Below, one piece after another: positions 24,699-32,961 of a stretch of 48,517 nucleotides of DNA. The notes under the pieces are model-generated. The model was given only the letters and a program-made list of their open reading frames with translations. It did no database searches and was not told where the DNA came from. The position numbers and the translations under genes are program-made. The stretch's first letter is position 1. Each line of letters begins with the position of its first letter. The stretch spans positions 1 to 48,517 of the forward strand of contig JAEWYW010000049.1 in assembly GCA_023458535.1 (NCBI GenBank). Direction: 5' to 3'. The DNA is from Bacteroidota bacterium. Lineage in GTDB: Bacteria; Bacteroidota; Bacteroidia; Flavobacteriales; Weeksellaceae.

Positions 24699-25442
24699 TT
24701 ATGTTAGCATACCTCCATCCACGTTCATTACCTGACCAGTAATGTACGATGAAAGATCACCTCCTAAAAATACACAAGCATTCGCGATATCTTCTGGCTT
24801 TCCTCCACGCTTCAACGGAATTGAATCTCTCCAATTCTGTACTGTTTTTTCATCCAGAACTGCGGTCATTTCCGTTTCAATAAATCCTGGGGCTATCACA
24901 TTACAACGGATATTCCTTGATCCCAATTCTAAGGCGATAGATTTTGAGAAACCTATAATTCCAGCTTTAGAAGCGGCATAGTTGGCCTGTCCTGCATTTC
25001 CTTTAACACCTACCACAGAACTCATATTGATGATGGAGCCAGCTTTAGCTTTCATCATAGGTTTTAAAACTGCTTTTGTGAGGTTGAAGACAGAATCTAA
25101 ATTTACTTTTATCACTTGGTCCCAATCCTCTTTGGACATACGAAGCATGAGATTGTCCTTAGTGATTCCAGCGTTATTAACCAGAATGTCTATCTGTCCA
25201 AACTCCGCCATCACATCATCCACCAATTTTTGTGCAGCATCAAAATCTGAAGCGTCCGACTGATAAGATTTTACAGTAGTGATTTTAGAAAGCTCCTCCT
25301 CCAAAGCTTTTGCTTTATCTACCGAGCCTGCGTAGGTGAAAGCTACTTTTGCACCTTGCTGCGCATAAATTTCCGCAATCGCTTTTCCAATTCCCCTCGT
25401 TGCGCCAGTAATCAGGGCTACTTTTCCTTCTAATAGTTTCAT
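24699..25442 (-). CDS. fabG: 3-oxoacyl-[ACP] reductase
   Basis: 247-residue short-chain dehydrogenase of type II fatty acid synthesis, reducing 3-oxoacyl-ACP with NADPH. Cofactor motif GATRGIGKA (13-21), NNAG (89-92), catalytic Ser142, Tyr155 and Lys159 (YAASK), the same spacing as E. coli FabG (Ser138, Tyr151, Lys155). The C-terminus SSYITGQVMNVDGGM is typical. It is the last gene of the leftward unit hypothetical-rsmI-fabG, 15 bp after rsmI, and is followed by a terminator. Confidence 0.95.
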   Translation of the reverse strand: MKLLEGKVALITGATRGIGKAIAEIYAQQGAKVAFTYAGSVDKAKALEEELSKITTVKSYQSDASDFDAAQKLVDDVMAEFGQIDILVNNAGITKDNLMLRMSKEDWDQVIKVNLDSVFNLTKAVLKPMMKAKAGSIINMSSVVGVKGNAGQANYAASKAGIIGFSKSIALELGSRNIRCNVIAPGFIETEMTAVLDEKTVQNWRDSIPLKRGGKPEDIANACVFLGGDLSSYITGQVMNVDGGMLT

Positions 25443-25457
25443 TTATCTTCTGTTTAT

Positions 25458-26132
25458 TTATATATTATTATTCACAATCAATACAATTTCTCCTTTTAAA
25501 GTTTTACTTTTTGAAAAATCAATTAACTCGTTGATTGTACCTCTCTTGGTTTCCTCAAATTTCTTAGATATTTCTCGGCTTAAACTCACTTTTGTATGCT
25601 CACCGAAAAATTCCTTAATCTGCTCTAAAGTAGTATTTATTTTATGTGGACTTTCATACAAAATGATGGTCTTCTTTTCTTCTGCCAATTGCTTCAGCTT
25701 GGTCTGTCGGCCTTTCTTCTGCGGTAAAAAACCTGCAAAATAAAAATCATGGTTAGGCAAACCAGAAACCACTAAAGCAGGAACAAATGCTGTTGCGCCA
25801 GGCAAACAAATCATATCAATATCATCATCAGCGCCGGCTTTTGCTAGTAGATAACCAGGGTCTGAAATTCCTGGAGTTCCTGCGTCGGTAATAATAGCGA
25901 TATTCTGTCCGTTTTTCAAATCCTCAATAACTTTCTCGGTTGCCTGATGTTCGTTATGCAAGTGATAGGATTTCAAAGGCTTGGAAATTTCATAGTGTTT
26001 GAGCAAGATTCCTGAGGTGCGCGTGTCTTCGCACAAAATATAATCCACTTCTTTTAAGACTTTTACCGCTCTAAAAGTCATATCCTCCAAATTTCCAACC
26101 GGTGTTGGAACAAAATATAAAATGCCGCTCAA
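25458..26132 (-). CDS. rsmI: 16S rRNA (cytidine1402-2'-O)-methyltransferase
   Basis: 224-residue tetrapyrrole-methylase-fold enzyme that methylates C1402 in the ribosomal P site. Family motifs: FVPTPVGNLEDMTFRA (8-23), CEDTRTSGILLKHY, TDAGTPGISDPG and the C-terminal EAGFLPQ-like FAGFLPQKKGR followed by ESPHKI. It is shorter than E. coli RsmI (286 aa), lacking the C-terminal extension. It begins 2 bp after the stop of the acidic hypothetical gene. Confidence 0.93.
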   Translation of the reverse strand: MSGILYFVPTPVGNLEDMTFRAVKVLKEVDYILCEDTRTSGILLKHYEISKPLKSYHLHNEHQATEKVIEDLKNGQNIAIITDAGTPGISDPGYLLAKAGADDDIDMICLPGATAFVPALVVSGLPNHDFYFAGFLPQKKGRQTKLKQLAEEKKTIILYESPHKINTTLEQIKEFFGEHTKVSLSREISKKFEETKRGTINELIDFSKSKTLKGEIVLIVNNNI

Positions 26133-26134
26133 GT

Positions 26135-27238
26135 TTACATAAATTTATTTTCCACCAAAGTCCAAAGTCGCTGTGCATATTCGTCCACTCTGTCCCATTT
26201 TCTTTCGTAGTATAACTCACTGAGATATTCCTTAGCCTCATCAATATTTTTATATTGGTTGAGCTGATTGACTGTATCATTAAGTTCAGACTGACTGCCA
26301 CCGAAGAGCATCTTCGAAAAAGCCAATCTGTCATTCAAATCCAATTTAAATTCCTGTTTGGCAGCATCAGCTTGCATATAGTTTGTGGATACACTTGCCT
26401 TTGCATTGGAGCCAATGGTTGGTTGTTCTAAAGATTCCAATTGTTCGTCATCAAATAAAGATTTTAAACCTTTAATGTTGGCAAGTTTAAATTTCTTTTC
26501 ATGTATTTTTTCCTCATCTTCTTTTTTGGAATCAAACCAATTATCATCAAACGCTGGTGGCGTCTCGATGAGTTCTTCCGGGTTAATCACCTCATTATCC
26601 TCCTCACTTAAAGAAACATTCATGTCTCTTTCTATATTTTGTGCTAAAGATTCCGTTTCATACTGAATGGCAAAATTTTCCTTTTGATCGTCAGTAGGCT
26701 TCAGATCTACATCATCTTCTGTTTCGGCTAACATTTGATTTTCCACTTTATTATCAGCTTCTTCTTTTAATACGTCCTCAACAATAGAAGATTCGGTACT
26801 TTTTTCATCGTCCACCACCATATTTTCAACGTGGTTTTCAACACGATTATTGTCTTCATTGGCAGAAACAAATGTTTCATCGTTATCAATTAATTCAAAT
26901 TCACTTTCTTCATCTTCCTCATTGATCTGATTAAGCTCATTGGTGAATGCCACCTCTTCCTCAATAGGTTCATCACTAAATTTTTTAATTGCTTTATCCT
27001 GAATTTCAATATAATGATCATCATCGTTTAAAGCATTAAAAGAAGTGGAATTTTCTAACTCCAGAAACGAGTTTTCGTTCTTTTCAAGAATCTTCAAAAA
27101 AGAAATTCTTTCACTAATTTCATAGAATAAATCCTGTTTCTGAATAAGTTCATCTTTTGAATTTATTTTAGAAAGTGAGTCGAGAATATTTTTACATTCA
27201 AAAAAAATCTTCTCTTCAATATCTTGGAGGTTTTGCAT
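26135..27238 (-). CDS. Acidic hypothetical protein with conserved-looking C-terminal domain
   Basis: 367 residues, no family recognised. Residues 1-60 look helical (IFFECKNILDSLSKINSKDELIQKQDLFYEISERI). Residues about 70-265 are low-complexity and very rich in Glu, Asp, Asn and Ser, likely unstructured. Residues about 275-367 are again ordered, with FKLDLNDRLAFSKMLFGGSQSELNDTVNQL and AKEYLSELYYERKWDRVDEYAQRLW, a helical unit that would be the functional part. No signal peptide, so cytosolic. Heads an operon with rsmI and fabG, and is divergent from tdk. Function unknown. Confidence 0.8.
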   Translation of the reverse strand: MQNLQDIEEKIFFECKNILDSLSKINSKDELIQKQDLFYEISERISFLKILEKNENSFLELENSTSFNALNDDDHYIEIQDKAIKKFSDEPIEEEVAFTNELNQINEEDEESEFELIDNDETFVSANEDNNRVENHVENMVVDDEKSTESSIVEDVLKEEADNKVENQMLAETEDDVDLKPTDDQKENFAIQYETESLAQNIERDMNVSLSEEDNEVINPEELIETPPAFDDNWFDSKKEDEEKIHEKKFKLANIKGLKSLFDDEQLESLEQPTIGSNAKASVSTNYMQADAAKQEFKLDLNDRLAFSKMLFGGSQSELNDTVNQLNQYKNIDEAKEYLSELYYERKWDRVDEYAQRLWTLVENKFM

Positions 27239-27296
27239 GATTTTCCTTTTAAATTTCCTTAATTTTGAAGTTTAAATACTACGGCTAATTTAACAA

Positions 27297-27881
27297 ATGT
27301 TTTTAGAAAATACAATTAATCATTCGAAGCAAAGTGGATGGATGGAAGTTATTTGTGGATCAATGTTTTCCGGTAAAACCGAAGAACTTATCCGAAGACT
27401 TCGCCGTGCCGAAATGGCAGGTCAGTCTGTTGAAATTTTCAAACCGCGTATAGATTCTCGGTACTCAGATGAAGATGTTGTATCTCATAATCAAAACAAA
27501 ATCAGAAGCACTGCCGTGGACAACCCTAACGAGATTTTACTTCTTGGTTCTACATGCGATGTTGTTGGCATTGATGAAGCTCAGTTTTTTGATGAAGCTG
27601 TGGTAGATGTCGCCAATGAACTCGCTAACAACGGCGTTCGGGTAGTAATAGCAGGATTGGATATGGATTTTATGGGCCGCCCCTTTGGTCCTATGCCCAA
27701 CCTTATGGCTACAGCGGAATACGTTACTAAAGTGCACGCAATTTGCAGGCGAACAGGGAATCTTGCCAATTATTCTATGCGAACATCATCAGGAAAAAAT
27801 CTTGTAGAACTGGGGGAAACAGACAGTTACGAAGCCGTTAGCAGAAGGGTTTTCGTAGATGAGGTCTTGAAAAATAAATAA
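27297..27881 (+). CDS. tdk: Thymidine kinase, type II
   Basis: 194-residue cytosolic enzyme phosphorylating thymidine for salvage. P-loop GSMFSGKT (21-28), the DNA-kinase Asp/Glu region with catalytic Glu94 in GIDEAQFF, and the lasso that binds the base (HAICRRTGNLANYSMR). Type II kinases usually hold a structural zinc with four Cys/His; here only Cys150 remains, with Thr153, Ser182 and Val185 in the other places. The following murF-alr starts 3 bp after the stop. Confidence 0.93.
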   Translation: MFLENTINHSKQSGWMEVICGSMFSGKTEELIRRLRRAEMAGQSVEIFKPRIDSRYSDEDVVSHNQNKIRSTAVDNPNEILLLGSTCDVVGIDEAQFFDEAVVDVANELANNGVRVVIAGLDMDFMGRPFGPMPNLMATAEYVTKVHAICRRTGNLANYSMRTSSGKNLVELGETDSYEAVSRRVFVDEVLKNK

Positions 27882-27884
27882 AAA

Positions 27885-30332
27885 ATGAATTATACAGCGA
27901 AAGAAATTGCAGACATCACCCATTCTCGGTTAATAGGTGATGAAAATGTTGTGGTGAAAAATATCGCTTTCGACAGTAGGATTATTTACTCTACTGTAAA
28001 TACTGCATTTTTAGCAATCAGCACCCAAAAGAATTCAGGAGCAAAATTCATTCAATCGGCCATTGAGAAAGGTATAAAAATCATTATTGCTGAGAAAAAA
28101 ACTTCCGAAATTTCTGGCATTACCTGGATAATTGTTGAAAATGCAATCACTTTCATTCAAGATTTAGCCAAATATCATTTGCAACAGTTTCCAGATGTAA
28201 CAACAATTGGTATTACTGGGAGTAATGGAAAAACGATTGTTAAGGAATGGCTTTATCAAAGTCTTTGGGAAAATTTTGAGACGGTAAAAAGTCCGAAAAG
28301 CTTCAACTCTCAACTTGGGCTTCCGCTTTCATTATTGCAACTCAATCGGAACCACGAACTGGGAATTTTTGAAGTGGGAATTTCTAAGCCTGAAGAAATG
28401 CAAAAGCTGGAAAAAATTTTCCAACCTAAAATTGGCGTTCTCACCTACATCGGATCTGCACATATCGCCAATTTTGATAATGAAATACAACTGATTGATG
28501 AGAAAATTCTGCTTTTTAAAGACTCTGAAGTTATTATTTTTAATGGTGACAATCGATTGGTTTATAACAGCATAGAAGAAAAATATTCTAGTAAAAAATT
28601 AATCTCGTTCGGCTTTGAAACGTATAACGATTTGCATATCAAAAATGATTGGAAGGACAGGAATACCGACATCATGGTGTCCTACTTCGGCGAGGATTTT
28701 TCCTTCCCTGCCCAGCGTAGGGATGAAGCTACGTTACACAATGCGCTCTGCGTAATAGCAGTTTTAAAACATTTGCAATTTTCCGATTCAGACATTATCA
28801 GGAAGATCAATGCTTTAAGGTCGGTGGAAATGCGTCTTGAAAGCATCTCTGGTATCAGAAATAATATTATCATCAACGATTCTTTTAACCTCGATTTAGA
28901 TTCACTTAAAATTGCATACCAATTTATTAAAGAATACAATAAGCCATCAAAATCACTCGTTTTGACAGATTTTGCTGAGGGAAAAAATCAAAAACAACTT
29001 TATGAGGAAGTCGTTCAACTAACGAATGAGCAAAATTTTAAAACCGTATTTTTAATTGGTGAAGAGATTATTAAATATGCTCCTTTATTTAATTCTCAAA
29101 CTTTTACCTTCAATAACACTAATGAACTTATTGATAGTGTGCAACTTAATCAGTTAGAAAACGAACTGATTTTATTGAAAGGCGCTCGTAAATTCGAGAT
29201 AGAAAAAGTTAAAAATTATCTGGAACAGCAGAAACATGATACGGTTTTAGAAATTAATCTCAATGCTTTAATTCATAATATTAATGTTCATAAATCCTTT
29301 CTAAAACCCGAAACGAAAATGATGGCGATGGTAAAAGCCAATTCCTACGGACTGGGAAGTTTTGAAATTGCAGAGTTTTTACAACATCATCACATCAACT
29401 ATTTGGGAGTTGCGTTTGCAGATGAAGGCGTTGAATTGCGAAAGAAGGGAATCACAGTACCAATCATTGTAATGAACCCCGAACAGCACAGCTATGATGC
29501 CATTATTGAATATAATTTGGAGCCGGAAATTTACAGTTTTAGACTCTTAGATCTGTTTTACAACCGCCTAAAACAAAAGGGTTTTGATGGAAGATATCCT
29601 ATACATTTAAAGCTTGAAACGGGTATGCACCGTCTTGGTTTTAAGGAAGATGAAGCAGATGAAATGATTCAGAAGCTTAATAAATTAGATGTAAAGGTAA
29701 TGAGCATTTTTAGCCACCTTTCAACATCGGATGTCGCTTCAGAAGCCAATTACGTGCTTGAGCAAGCTGAAATTTTCGAGCGCTTTTCTTCTAAATTATT
29801 AGCCGGCTTGAATGATCAACCCATCCGCCATTTGTTAAATTCTGCAGGAATTACCAATTTTCCACAGTTTCAGTACAATATGGTTCGTATTGGAATAGGA
29901 ATGATGGGAATGTCACCAAATACAGAAATAAAAAGACAACTTCAGACCGTTGTAAGCTTCAGGACAGTAATTTCACAGATTTCGGAAGTTAAAAAAGGTG
30001 AAACTGTTGGTTACAGCAGAAATTTTAAAGCTGATGAGGATACCAGAATTGCGACTATACCTGTGGGTTATGCAGATGGAATTCCCCGTTTGATAAGTAA
30101 CGGCGTTGGAAAATTAGGGGTACACAATCATCTCGTTCCTATCGCAGGAAATGTATGTATGGATACATTAATGTTGAATATTAAAGATTTACCTGCAAAA
30201 GAAGGCGATGAAGTTATTATATTTGATAAAAATCCTTCGTTGGAAGATTTCGCAGGTTACTGTAAAACGATTTCGTATGAAGTATTAACCTCAATTTCAC
30301 CTAGGGTAAAACGTATTTATGTGAAAAATTAA
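27885..30332 (+). CDS. Bifunctional MurF ligase / alanine racemase
   Basis: 815-residue fusion of two peptidoglycan precursor enzymes. Residues about 1-450 are MurF, which adds D-Ala-D-Ala to UDP-MurNAc-tripeptide; its ATP loop is TGSNGKT at 111-117. Residues about 455-815 are a fold-type III alanine racemase with the PLP Lys484 in AMVKANSYGLG and later motifs RIGIGMMG and VCMDTLM. The racemase makes D-Ala, a precursor of the dipeptide that the ligase part uses. This fusion is usual in Bacteroidota. The last base of its stop codon is the first base of the next start. Confidence 0.95.
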   Translation: MNYTAKEIADITHSRLIGDENVVVKNIAFDSRIIYSTVNTAFLAISTQKNSGAKFIQSAIEKGIKIIIAEKKTSEISGITWIIVENAITFIQDLAKYHLQQFPDVTTIGITGSNGKTIVKEWLYQSLWENFETVKSPKSFNSQLGLPLSLLQLNRNHELGIFEVGISKPEEMQKLEKIFQPKIGVLTYIGSAHIANFDNEIQLIDEKILLFKDSEVIIFNGDNRLVYNSIEEKYSSKKLISFGFETYNDLHIKNDWKDRNTDIMVSYFGEDFSFPAQRRDEATLHNALCVIAVLKHLQFSDSDIIRKINALRSVEMRLESISGIRNNIIINDSFNLDLDSLKIAYQFIKEYNKPSKSLVLTDFAEGKNQKQLYEEVVQLTNEQNFKTVFLIGEEIIKYAPLFNSQTFTFNNTNELIDSVQLNQLENELILLKGARKFEIEKVKNYLEQQKHDTVLEINLNALIHNINVHKSFLKPETKMMAMVKANSYGLGSFEIAEFLQHHHINYLGVAFADEGVELRKKGITVPIIVMNPEQHSYDAIIEYNLEPEIYSFRLLDLFYNRLKQKGFDGRYPIHLKLETGMHRLGFKEDEADEMIQKLNKLDVKVMSIFSHLSTSDVASEANYVLEQAEIFERFSSKLLAGLNDQPIRHLLNSAGITNFPQFQYNMVRIGIGMMGMSPNTEIKRQLQTVVSFRTVISQISEVKKGETVGYSRNFKADEDTRIATIPVGYADGIPRLISNGVGKLGVHNHLVPIAGNVCMDTLMLNIKDLPAKEGDEVIIFDKNPSLEDFAGYCKTISYEVLTSISPRVKRIYVKN

Positions 30333-32488
30333 TGAAAAAAACGCTCTCATTTCTCATCATTTTTTGTTTGTGTTTATTTAATGCACAGGTAAAAGAAGGC
30401 TTAATTATCCCTCCAAACGCTAAAATCGGACTTTCATTGTCTGGTGGTGGAGCAAAAGGCTTTGCACATGTGGGTGCACTGAAAGTGTTGGACTCATTAG
30501 GTGTAAAGGTAGATTACATCTCGGGAACAAGTATGGGAGCTATTGTGGGAGGATTGTACGCATCGGGTTACACAGGAAAAGATATTGAAAAAATTATCCT
30601 AGATACCGATTTCTATGCTTTAATCTCCGATCCTAAGTCGAGAACGGAAGCTACTTTTTTTAGTAAATCTGTTGATAAATACATACTGAACATTCCTATA
30701 AAAAACGGTAAAATTACTCTACCCTCCTCTATTAGTACAGGTCAGAAGAATATCTACATGTTAAAAGAACTGCTTAAAAACGTGTCGAATATTACTGATT
30801 TCTCTAAACTTCCAATTCCATTCATGTGCATAGCCACCAATTTAGAGTCTGGAAAGATGAAGATCTTTGAGAGTGGTGACCTTGCGGAATCTATTATGGC
30901 AAGTTCAGCATTTCCTTCTTTGATGGATCCGGTAAAGATTAAAGATAGTATTTATATCGACGGTGCAATGACGGTAAATTACCCTTCAAAACCTCTCAAA
31001 GACAAAGGAATTGATATTGTAATTGGGGTAGATTTAAGTCAGGATCTTTCAAACCGACAAAATCTTAATAATATTATTGCCATTCTTAATCAGGTGATCG
31101 ATATGAACATTCAAAAGGAAACAAAAGTTCAATACCAATATACAGACATCAATATAAAACCCGATTTAACAGGAGTTACGGCTACCAGCTATGGCGATAA
31201 AAAGAAGATTTTAGACAATGGTTATCTCGAAACAGAAAAATATACCGATATTCTCAATCAACTCCCAAAAAGAGATTATGAGCGTCTCAGACAACCCATT
31301 AACCCCGTGTTTTCTAATGTTTATAAAATTGATAGCATTGCAGTAGATCACAATAAAATCTACGGTAAAAACTATGTTTTGGGGAAAATGGGACTTCGAC
31401 TTCCATCCATGCAGACGTATGGTAGCATTAATAAAATGATCGACAAATTGTATGCTACCAATAATTATAGACTCATCAACTACGATATCATTCAGGAAAA
31501 TGATGCTAACTATTTAAAGTTATATGTGCGTGAGGATAATGCTCGCCACTTTTTCAGATTCGGATTGCATTACGATGAAATTTTCAAAACAGGTTTGTTG
31601 ATTAATTATTCTGCTAAAAGATTACTTTTTAAAAACTCAAATCTTTCACTGGATGTAATTATCGGTGACAATCCTAGGTATTATTTCAATTATTTTATTG
31701 ATAACGGATATATACCAGGTTTCGGGCTCTACTCATCTGGTATGCAGTTCGATTTGCGAAATGAAAACAATTACAAAAAAGAAACGTGGCTGTGGCTAAG
31801 AAATGAAGCCTATATACAGTCTGTTTGGAAAGATAAATACGCTATTGGAGGCGGTTTAAGCCATGATTATTTCGAAAGCGATATCAACGATACCAATAGG
31901 CAATACAATCGTTTTTTAAGCCCTTATGTGTTCATCAAGAGCGATACTCAGGATGACAAAGATTTCCCAACAAAAGGTTTTTATTTGAATGCCGAAGGTA
32001 AGGTTTTAGATCTCTTCAATTCTGAAATAGAGGACAAGATTGTTCAAATAAAAGCTGACATTAAAATTAACATTCCAATCTCTAAACAGTTTGCGTACCA
32101 TCTTAATTTATTTGGTGGGTTTAGTATTGGTCCAGATTTGCCCAAATTCTATTCATTCAACCTTGGTGGTATTTTTGAACAGAATATTGTTAATTTCAAA
32201 AAATTAAATGGCTACTATTTTTCACAACTTTCTAATAATAATGCGTTACTGGCATCAAACGATATTCAATTTAAATTTTATAAAAACTTCTATTTAATAG
32301 GAAATTTCTCAATAGCAAATACCTTTTCAGAAATTCAGTTTAAAGATGCTGCGAAAATTAATTATAGTTCGATAGGCTTAACAGCCGGCTATAAATCTCC
32401 ATTTGGACAAATAAAATTGAATTTTAGTCATTCTCTAAAGGACAACCAAAAAGGAATTTTCAGTGTAATACTCGGACATTGGTTTTAA
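30332..32488 (+). CDS. Patatin-like phospholipase with outer-membrane barrel
   Basis: 718 residues. Signal peptide, then a patatin domain with oxyanion loop GGGAKG (38-43), nucleophile Ser67 in GTSMG and Asp210 in DGA, the Ser-Asp dyad of phospholipases. A POTRA-like segment (about 330-400) and a C-terminal BamA/surface-antigen type barrel (about 400-718, last residues VILGHWF) follow. This is the PlpD-like type V architecture: a lipase held or carried by an outer-membrane pore. Located between cell-wall and ribosome genes; its physiological lipid target is unknown. Confidence 0.88.
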   Translation: MKKTLSFLIIFCLCLFNAQVKEGLIIPPNAKIGLSLSGGGAKGFAHVGALKVLDSLGVKVDYISGTSMGAIVGGLYASGYTGKDIEKIILDTDFYALISDPKSRTEATFFSKSVDKYILNIPIKNGKITLPSSISTGQKNIYMLKELLKNVSNITDFSKLPIPFMCIATNLESGKMKIFESGDLAESIMASSAFPSLMDPVKIKDSIYIDGAMTVNYPSKPLKDKGIDIVIGVDLSQDLSNRQNLNNIIAILNQVIDMNIQKETKVQYQYTDINIKPDLTGVTATSYGDKKKILDNGYLETEKYTDILNQLPKRDYERLRQPINPVFSNVYKIDSIAVDHNKIYGKNYVLGKMGLRLPSMQTYGSINKMIDKLYATNNYRLINYDIIQENDANYLKLYVREDNARHFFRFGLHYDEIFKTGLLINYSAKRLLFKNSNLSLDVIIGDNPRYYFNYFIDNGYIPGFGLYSSGMQFDLRNENNYKKETWLWLRNEAYIQSVWKDKYAIGGGLSHDYFESDINDTNRQYNRFLSPYVFIKSDTQDDKDFPTKGFYLNAEGKVLDLFNSEIEDKIVQIKADIKINIPISKQFAYHLNLFGGFSIGPDLPKFYSFNLGGIFEQNIVNFKKLNGYYFSQLSNNNALLASNDIQFKFYKNFYLIGNFSIANTFSEIQFKDAAKINYSSIGLTAGYKSPFGQIKLNFSHSLKDNQKGIFSVILGHWF

Positions 32489-32492
32489 ATTT

Positions 32493-32903
32493 ATGATACA
32501 TTTTTTTTACGAAGGACTCCCCGAAACTGTCGATCACGCTTACATCCCTTGGCTGGAAAAACTTATTCTGAATGAAGATAAAAAATTGGGAAGCATCAAT
32601 TATATTTTCTGCGATGACGAATATCTTTTAAAAGTTAATCAAGATTATTTACAACACGATTATTATACGGATATCATCACCTTTGACAGTGTGAAAGGAA
32701 AAACAATCAACGGTGAGATTTTTGTATCTTTGCAGCGCATTTCAGACAATGCCACTACTCTATCTAAAGATTATGAAGAGGAGTTGAGAAGGGTTCTTGC
32801 TCATGGATTACTCCATCTTTGTGGTTATAAAGATAAAACAACAGAGCAGGCAAATGAGATGCGATTTAAAGAAGATTTTTATTTAAAAAGATTTGAAAAT
32901 TAG
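32493..32903 (+). CDS. ybeY: Endoribonuclease YbeY
   Basis: 136-residue metalloprotein for 16S rRNA 3'-end maturation and ribosome quality control. The zinc motif HGLLHLCGYKD has His104 and His108, but the third ligand position, His in E. coli (HGxLHLxGYDH), is Asp114. The central DIITFDS strand and YEEELRRVLAHG match the family. Start ATG at 32493, 4 bp after the patatin gene. It ends just before a parS site. Confidence 0.92.
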   Translation: MIHFFYEGLPETVDHAYIPWLEKLILNEDKKLGSINYIFCDDEYLLKVNQDYLQHDYYTDIITFDSVKGKTINGEIFVSLQRISDNATTLSKDYEEELRRVLAHGLLHLCGYKDKTTEQANEMRFKEDFYLKRFEN

Positions 32904-32907
32904 AAAA

Positions 32908-32923
32908 TGTTTCACGTGAAACA
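32908..32923. promoter_or_regulatory. parS: parS centromere site (left of mnmG)
   Basis: TGTTTCACGTGAAACA, an exact match to the general bacterial parS sequence bound by ParB. The palindrome extends to 20 bp (32906-32925). It lies between ybeY and mnmG. Confidence 0.88.
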
Positions 32924-32961
32924 TTAGTAATATTTCAGTTCTAAATTTATTGGATAGAAAA

